Assembly: GCA_022567015.1 (NCBI GenBank)
Contig: JADFHR010000095.1
Span: 1-11,197 of the forward strand
Source of the DNA: Pseudomonadota bacterium
GTDB lineage: Bacteria; Pseudomonadota; Alphaproteobacteria; Rhodospirillales; 2-02-FULL-58-16
DNA length: 11,197 nucleotides
Direction: 5' to 3'
Shown here: positions 7,932-11,197 of the stretch, in pieces
How the letters are laid out: the number at the start of each line of letters is the position of its first letter
Numbering within the stretch: the first letter of the stretch is position 1
Translations under genes and position numbers: made by a program
The notes under the pieces: model-generated
The model's database searches: none
What the model saw: only the letters and a program-made list of their open reading frames with translations
Told to the model about the DNA's origin: nothing

Positions 7932-8642
7932 TTAGTACTTGCGGATCAGCCCCACGAGGCGGCCCTGGAGCTTGACCCGGTCGGGGCCGAAGATGCGTGT
8001 CTCGAAGGCCTTGTTGGCGGGCTCGAGGGCGACGGACTGGCCCTTGCGGCGCAGGCGCTTGAGGGTGACCTCGGAATTGTCCACCAGGGCGACGACGATG
8101 GAGCCGTTGTCGGCGGTGTCGCAGCGCTGGATGATCACCGTGTCGCCGTCGTGGATGCCGGCGTCGATCATGGAATCGCCGTCGACCTCGAGGGCGTAGT
8201 GCTCCCCCGTCCCCAGCATGCTCGCCGGCACGTCGACGGTAACCGAATGGTCGCGCAGGGCCTCCAGCGGCGTGCCCGCCGCGATGCGTCCGTAGAGGGG
8301 CAGTTGCACGGCCTCGCTGTCGGTGGAGACCGCGGCGCCGGGCAGCTTGAAGTCCCCCTGAATGACGTTGGGAGAGAAGCCGTCGGCGGCCGCCGCGGCG
8401 TGCGCCGGCCGTGCCGGCGGCTCCATGTTCTCGGGCAGGCGCAGCACCTCGAGGGCACGGGCGCGGTGGGGCAGGCGGCGGATGAAGCCCCGTTCCTCGA
8501 GCCCGGTGATCAGGCGGTGGATGCCCGATTTGGAGCGCAGGCCGAGGGCGTCCTTCATTTCGTCGAACGAAGGCGACACCCCCGATTCCGTCAGGCGCTG
8601 GTTGATGAATACAAGAAGCTCGTACTGTTTCCTGGTCAGCAT
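7932..8642 (-). CDS. lexA: LexA repressor, SOS regulator
   Basis: The repressor of the DNA-damage response, which cleaves itself when stimulated by RecA filaments. It has 236 residues. The N-terminal winged helix-turn-helix is of the alphaproteobacterial form (MLTRKQYELLVFINQRL, PSFDEMKDALGLRSKSGIHRLI). The S24 peptidase domain has the Ala122-Gly123 cleavage site (GRIAAGTPLEA), catalytic Ser157 (GDSMID) and Lys195 (EVTLKRL). The linker at 70-110 is long and Ala/Pro-rich. Start: ATG 8642 matches the family N-terminus and has GGGGGAG three bases upstream. The frame stays open to an ATG at 8810, but that ATG lies inside the promoter and cannot be used from it. It is autoregulated through the SOS box at 8792-8806. 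The gene converges on comEC, 69 bases apart. Confidence 0.98.
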   Translation of the reverse strand: MLTRKQYELLVFINQRLTESGVSPSFDEMKDALGLRSKSGIHRLITGLEERGFIRRLPHRARALEVLRLPENMEPPARPAHAAAAADGFSPNVIQGDFKLPGAAVSTDSEAVQLPLYGRIAAGTPLEALRDHSVTVDVPASMLGTGEHYALEVDGDSMIDAGIHDGDTVIIQRCDTADNGSIVVALVDNSEVTLKRLRRKGQSVALEPANKAFETRIFGPDRVKLQGRLVGLIRKY

Positions 8643-8730
8643 GTGCTCCCCCGTCACTTGCCGCCCGGCACCGTCGCCGGGATGGCGGGAAACCGCCCCA
8701 TCCGGGTCCGGCGCCGATGCCGTTACAGCC

Positions 8731-8761
8731 CTTGTGCCCGGAACTTCCGGCCCCCCACAAG
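8731..8761 (-). other. Inverted-repeat structure in the lexA leader
   Basis: CTTGTG at 8731-8736 pairs with CACAAG at 8756-8761, enclosing the odd palindrome CCGGAACTTCCGG at 8738-8750. In lexA mRNA this could form a two-tier hairpin about 90 bases before the start codon. No T-run follows, so it is not an evident terminator. Function is not known. Confidence 0.3.
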
Positions 8762-8766
8762 ATATA

Positions 8767-8781
8767 GAACAAAAGACAAAC
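8767..8781. promoter_or_regulatory. Second, imperfect LexA-like site
   Basis: GAAC-N7-AAAC differs by one base from the GAAC-N7-GAAC LexA consensus of alphaproteobacteria. It lies 25 bases from the perfect box, just downstream of the predicted lexA transcription start. It could bind LexA weakly or cooperatively; it could also be chance. Confidence 0.3.
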
Positions 8782-8791
8782 GTTTCCACAT

Positions 8792-8820
8792 GTTCTAGTT
8801 TGGTTCTCATACCCAGTCAA
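8792..8820 (-). promoter_or_regulatory. lexA promoter with embedded SOS box
   Basis: On the minus strand TTGACT (8820-8815) is a -35 element, and TAGAAC (8797-8792) follows after exactly 17 bases as the -10. The sequence GAACCAAACTAGAAC (8806-8792) is a perfect direct-repeat operator GAAC-N7-GAAC, the known LexA site of alphaproteobacteria. Its second half lies within the -10 element, so bound LexA would block RNA polymerase. Transcription should begin near 8785, giving a leader of about 140 bases. The site shows that lexA is transcribed from its own promoter as well as, possibly, by read-through from moeA. Confidence 0.88.
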
Positions 8821-8846
8821 GCACTCTTTTTGCCCGTTGCGCGGCG

Positions 8847-8863
8847 CGCGACCGCCTGTCGCG
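8847..8863 (-). terminator. Hairpin after moeA, weak terminator candidate
   Basis: CGCGAC (8847-8852) and GTCGCG (8858-8863) form a perfect 6-bp stem with a 5-base loop, 43 bases beyond the moeA stop and before the lexA promoter. On the moeA strand it is followed by an A-run (8832-8828), not a U-run, so termination is doubtful. Confidence 0.2.
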
Positions 8864-8906
8864 GGCTTCACGGGGCAGAACAACCCGGCCGTCGTACGTT
8901 TGCCGA

Positions 8907-10121
8907 TCAGACGGAGATCATGCCCTCGCGCAGGCGGATGATCTCGACGCGCTCGCCGGCCTTGGCCGGCGGGGCGTGGGGCGGGCGCACCACCAGGCAG
9001 TCGGCCCTGGCCAGGCCGACCATCATGGCGCTGTCCTGGGTGTCGAAGGGCGTCGCCACCAGGGCGCCGTCGCCGTCCACGTCGAGGGTGGCGCGCATGT
9101 AATCCTGGCGGCGGTCGTTTTCGCCCAGGTCGCGGCCCAGCAGCGCCGTCGCCGGGGCGCCTTCGGCGCGGCGGATGCCGAGCATCACCTCCATCGCCGG
9201 CTTCAGGAACACCACCGAGGTGACGCCGACGGAGACCGGATTTCCGGGCAGGCCGAGCACCGGAACATCGCCCAGGCGGCCGAAAACCAGGGGCTTGCCC
9301 GGCCGCATGGCGACCTTGAAAAAGGTGAGATCCAGCCCCTCGTCGCCGAGGACCTTGCGCACCAGGTCGTATTCCCCCACCGAGGCGCCGCCGAGGGTGA
9401 CCAGCAGGTCGGCGCCGCGCGCCCCGGCCAGGACGGCGCGCAAGGAGTCTTCGTCGTCCCGGGCGATGCCCAGGTTTATGGGCTCGCCGCCCAGGGCCTC
9501 GACATAGGCGCCGAGCGCCAGGCTGTTGGAGCTGATGATCTGGTCCGGGCCCAGGGGCTCGCCCGGCATGACGACCTCGTTTCCCGTCGCCATGTGCGCG
9601 ATGCGCGGGCGGCGGCGCACCTTGAGCCAGGGCACGTTCATGGCCGCCGCCAGGCCGACGTCGCGGGCGCTCAGCACCATGCCGGCGCTAAGCAGGACCT
9701 GGTCCTTGTCGAAGTCGAGCCCGGCCGGCCGGACGAACCTGCCGGCGGCCACGCTTTCCAGCATGGTCACCGAATCGCCTTCCGTTTCCGTGTCCTCCTG
9801 GATGACGATGGCGTCGGCGCCTTCGGGCAGGGGCGCGCCGGTGAAGATGCGCACGGTCTCGCCGGGGCCGACGGCGCCGGCAAAGCCGGCGCCCGCCGCC
9901 GATTCGCCGATTCGCCTCAGGGTGGCCGGCGCCTCGGCCACGTCGGCGGCGCGCACCGCGTAGCCGTCCATGGCGGACACCGTCGCCGGCGGGTAGGCGA
10001 CCCTGGACGACACGTCCTCGGCGAGCACCCGGCCCAGGGCGTCGGCCACGCCCACCTGTTCGGCGCTGAGCAGGCGGACGCCGGAGGTGACGTGGGCGAG
10101 GGCTTCGGCGACGGAGATCAT
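8907..10121 (-). CDS. moeA: Molybdopterin molybdenumtransferase MoeA
   Basis: Inserts molybdate into adenylated molybdopterin to give the molybdenum cofactor, in the cytoplasm. The 404 residues are close to the E. coli length. The N-terminal region has SAMDGYAVRA (49-58) and IFTGAPLPEGADA (92-104). The MoCF/MPT-binding domain carries ATGNEV (178-183), TLGGASVGEYD (242-252), MRPGKP (272-277) and GLPGNP (290-295), all expected for an active enzyme. The C-terminal beta-barrel domain ends at residue 404. ATG 10121 is one base after the moaC TAG stop (TAG-C-ATG), with GGGGGA of the moaC 3' end as ribosome-binding site, so the two genes are co-transcribed and probably translationally coupled. A 264-base gap containing the lexA promoter follows. 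Confidence 0.98.
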   Translation of the reverse strand: MISVAEALAHVTSGVRLLSAEQVGVADALGRVLAEDVSSRVAYPPATVSAMDGYAVRAADVAEAPATLRRIGESAAGAGFAGAVGPGETVRIFTGAPLPEGADAIVIQEDTETEGDSVTMLESVAAGRFVRPAGLDFDKDQVLLSAGMVLSARDVGLAAAMNVPWLKVRRRPRIAHMATGNEVVMPGEPLGPDQIISSNSLALGAYVEALGGEPINLGIARDDEDSLRAVLAGARGADLLVTLGGASVGEYDLVRKVLGDEGLDLTFFKVAMRPGKPLVFGRLGDVPVLGLPGNPVSVGVTSVVFLKPAMEVMLGIRRAEGAPATALLGRDLGENDRRQDYMRATLDVDGDGALVATPFDTQDSAMMVGLARADCLVVRPPHAPPAKAGERVEIIRLREGMISV

Positions 10122-10122
10122 G

Positions 10123-10599
10123 CTATTCCCCCGTGAACGTTCCCGACTTGCCGCCGGCCTTGTGGACGAGGCGGATGTCGGTGATGCGCATGGCCCGGTC
10201 CACCGCCTTGCACATGTCGTAGACGGTGAGGGCGGCGACCGCGACCGCGGTGAGCGCCTCCATCTCGACGCCGGTCCGGCCCTTGAGCTTGCAGGTGGCG
10301 GTGATGTCGACGGCGTTGCGCTTCGCGTCGCACGTCAGGTCCACCGTGATCGACGTCAGCGCCAGGGGATGGCACAGCGGCACCAGGTCGGGCGTGCGCT
10401 TGGCACCCATGATCCCGGCCAGCCGGGCGACGCTCAGCACGTCCCCCTTCTTCACCCCGCCCTCGACGATCATGGCCATGGTCTCGGGCCGCATGAGCAC
10501 CGAGCCCTTGGCCGTGGCCGTCCGTTCGCTGGCGTCCTTGTCCGACACATCCACCATCCGGGCGTTGCCCGCGGAATCCAAATGGGTGAATTCGGCCAT
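10123..10599 (-). CDS. moaC: Cyclic pyranopterin monophosphate synthase MoaC
   Basis: Converts the MoaA product, 3',8-cyclo-7,8-dihydro-GTP, into cyclic pyranopterin monophosphate, the first stable intermediate of molybdenum cofactor synthesis. The 158-residue length is typical. LCHPL (75-79, with His77), GVEMEALT (110-117) and YDMCKA (127-132, with Asp128 and Lys131) are the active-site signatures at the same numbering as the E. coli enzyme. The start is ATG 10599, giving MAEFTHLDSAG. The ribosome-binding sequence AGAGGG, ending nine bases before ATG, lies inside the right-hand end (in the transcribed direction) of the palindromic element at 10603-10871. The gene's original upstream region has therefore been replaced. 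moeA follows after one base; trpC is upstream beyond the element. Confidence 0.97.
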   Translation of the reverse strand: MAEFTHLDSAGNARMVDVSDKDASERTATAKGSVLMRPETMAMIVEGGVKKGDVLSVARLAGIMGAKRTPDLVPLCHPLALTSITVDLTCDAKRNAVDITATCKLKGRTGVEMEALTAVAVAALTVYDMCKAVDRAMRITDIRLVHKAGGKSGTFTGE

Positions 10600-10602
10600 G
10601 CC

Positions 10603-10642
10603 TAGTACCCTCTATCACAATAGGATGGTACGTGTGATCGTC
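10603..10642 (+). repeat. Left terminal inverted repeat
   Basis: The outer 25 bases match the reverse complement of 10847-10871 without a mismatch; the next 15 match at 11 positions, so 36 of 40 overall. Within it CTAT-CACA-ATAG (10613-10624 region) is itself a small palindrome. Read on the minus strand, its last bases AGAGGGTAC precede the moaC start and act as the likely ribosome-binding site. Confidence 0.88.
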
Positions 10643-10728
10643 TTTTCGCGTCTTTTGGGCAGGAAGCGTCGCGCCGGCGATGCGCGGCATCGTCAAGCGT
10701 CGCTGACGCCCCCAAAAGGCGCGAAAAG
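10642..10728. repeat. Inner stem-loop I of the element
   Basis: The 18 bases at 10642-10659 (CTTTTCGCG...TTTTGGG) are complementary to 10711-10728 with one mismatch, which is a G-U wobble only in a plus-strand transcript. The loop contains a further perfect hairpin, CGATGC-GCG-GCATCG, at 10678-10692, flanked by two copies of AAGCGTCGC. Confidence 0.75.
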
Positions 10729-10744
10729 CGACCCTTCGGGCGGC

Positions 10745-10832
10745 CATGGGTGGCCATCGGACGTCGTCGCGCGGCTCTCATGATGGGACCCCATCACGTC
10801 GAACCGCGCTCCTAGCCGAATGGCCACCCATG
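10745..10832. repeat. Inner stem-loop II of the element
   Basis: CATGGGTGGCCAT (10745-10757) is exactly complementary to ATGGCCACCCATG (10820-10832). Nested inside are GCGCGG (10769-10774) with CCGCGC (10804-10809), and TGATGG (10781-10786) with CCATCA (10791-10796) around a 4-base loop, so the whole arm can fold as one long hairpin. Confidence 0.75.
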
Positions 10833-10871
10833 ACCGTCACACGTGTCATCCTATTGTGATAGAGGGTACTA
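10832..10871 (-). repeat. Right terminal inverted repeat
   Basis: This is the partner of the repeat at 10603-10642. Its outermost TA and the next base G form, on the minus strand, the TAG stop codon of trpC (10871-10869). So the gene and the element overlap by three bases. Confidence 0.88.
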
Positions 10872-11195
10872 TGCCCTCATCGCCTGGGACTTGGGGCGGG
10901 CGAGCAGGGCGCGGGTCGCCGCCTCCACGTCGTCGGCGCGCATCAGGGATTCGCCGATGAGGAAACAGTTGGCGCCGGCCCTGGACATGCGGGCCAGGTC
11001 GCCGGCGCCGGCGAGCCCGCTTTCGCTGACAGCGATGCGGTCCGCCGGGACGGCGGACGCCAGCCGCTCGGTGACGGACAGGTCCACGGCGAGGGTCTTG
11101 AGGTTGCGGTTGTTGATCCCGATGAGGCGGGCCTCCAGGGCCAGGGCGCGGTCCAGCTCGGCCCTGTCGTGGACCTCGACCAGGACATCCATGCC
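10869..11195 (-). CDS. trpC: Indole-3-glycerol phosphate synthase (5' part outside window)
   Basis: Closes the indole ring of tryptophan precursors by converting carboxyphenylaminodeoxyribulose phosphate to indole-3-glycerol phosphate. Only the last 108 codons are present; the frame runs off the right edge, so the ATG at 11192 is internal (preceded by a Gly codon). The visible half of the TIM barrel has the family signatures: VEVHD, LIGINNRNLKT (Asn-rich loop), VSESGL (catalytic Glu and Ser), and FLIGESLMRADD (phosphate-binding loop). The C-terminal tail ARPKSQAMRA ends at a TAG that is part of the adjacent mobile element. The order trpC-moaC-moeA-lexA is one I recall as common in alphaproteobacteria. 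Confidence 0.95.
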   Translation of the reverse strand, partial: GMDVLVEVHDRAELDRALALEARLIGINNRNLKTLAVDLSVTERLASAVPADRIAVSESGLAGAGDLARMSRAGANCFLIGESLMRADDVEAATRALLARPKSQAMRA

Positions 11196-11197
11196 CA

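Larger units (their letters stand above)
10603..10871. mobile_element. MITE-like palindromic element between trpC and moaC
   Basis: The 269 bases between trpC and moaC begin and end with a perfect 25-bp terminal inverted repeat (10603-10627 and 10847-10871), with lower identity to 40 bp. The outermost bases at both ends are TA, followed inward by GTACCCTC. TA duplication with inverted repeats is the hallmark of IS630/Tc1-mariner insertion, so a non-autonomous derivative of that superfamily is the best reading. The interior holds two long inverted repeats and no credible reading frame for a transposase. No named family is recognised. It could alternatively be a resident intergenic palindromic repeat family spread by other means. 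Its neighbours are both genes of the same strand, which it separates with almost no extra bases. Confidence 0.8.

Noticed and set aside
8643..8810. N-terminal extension of LexA from ATG 8810
   Set aside because: The extra 56 residues are unlike LexA, the ATG lies within the -35/-10 promoter and SOS box, and ATG 8642 gives the conserved family N-terminus with a ribosome-binding site.
10600..10868. A small protein gene between trpC and moaC
   Set aside because: Frames crossing this region are continuations of antisense frames; the palindromic organisation explains the sequence better.

Overview
The window reads as chromosomal DNA of a GC-rich alphaproteobacterium, possibly of the Rhodospirillales type. 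Three things point there: a LexA with the alphaproteobacterial N-terminus (MLTRKQYELL...) behind a GAAC-N7-GAAC operator, the neighbourhood trpC-moaC-moeA-lexA / comEC / gltX-gltA, which I recall as recurring in this class, and strong third-position G/C in every gene. The species cannot be named from the sequence.

Layout, left to right. 3-1811 (+) is the 3' part of a PAS-PAS-HisKA-HATPase-receiver hybrid histidine kinase whose start lies outside the window. It converges on gltA (1873-3204, -; citrate synthase), which follows gltX (3304-4710, -; glutamyl-tRNA synthetase). Divergent from gltX come a YgfF-like short-chain dehydrogenase (4913-5656, +) and comEC (5703-7862, +; DNA-uptake channel family, without a recognisable metallo-beta-lactamase domain). 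comEC converges on lexA (7932-8642, -), which has its own promoter and a perfect SOS box. Upstream of lexA lie moeA (8907-10121, -) and moaC (10123-10599, -), separated by one base, and then the 3' part of trpC (10869 to the right edge, -).

The one unusual item is a 269-bp palindromic element at 10603-10871, exactly between trpC and moaC. It has perfect 25-bp terminal inverted repeats (about 36/40 when extended), begins and ends with TA, holds two further long inverted repeats and has room for no transposase: a MITE-like non-autonomous element, perhaps mobilised by an IS630/Tc1-mariner type enzyme. It appears to have inserted into the TA of the trpC TAG stop codon. Its terminal G rebuilds the stop, and its other end places a GAGGG ribosome-binding sequence in front of moaC. 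Removing it with one TA gives a tight TAG-GC-ATG trpC-moaC junction much like the TAG-C-ATG moaC-moeA junction still present.

Functionally the window is mostly housekeeping: central carbon metabolism (gltA), translation (gltX), SOS control (lexA), molybdenum cofactor synthesis (moaC, moeA) and tryptophan synthesis (trpC). I see no tRNA, rRNA, CRISPR array, prophage or defence system.
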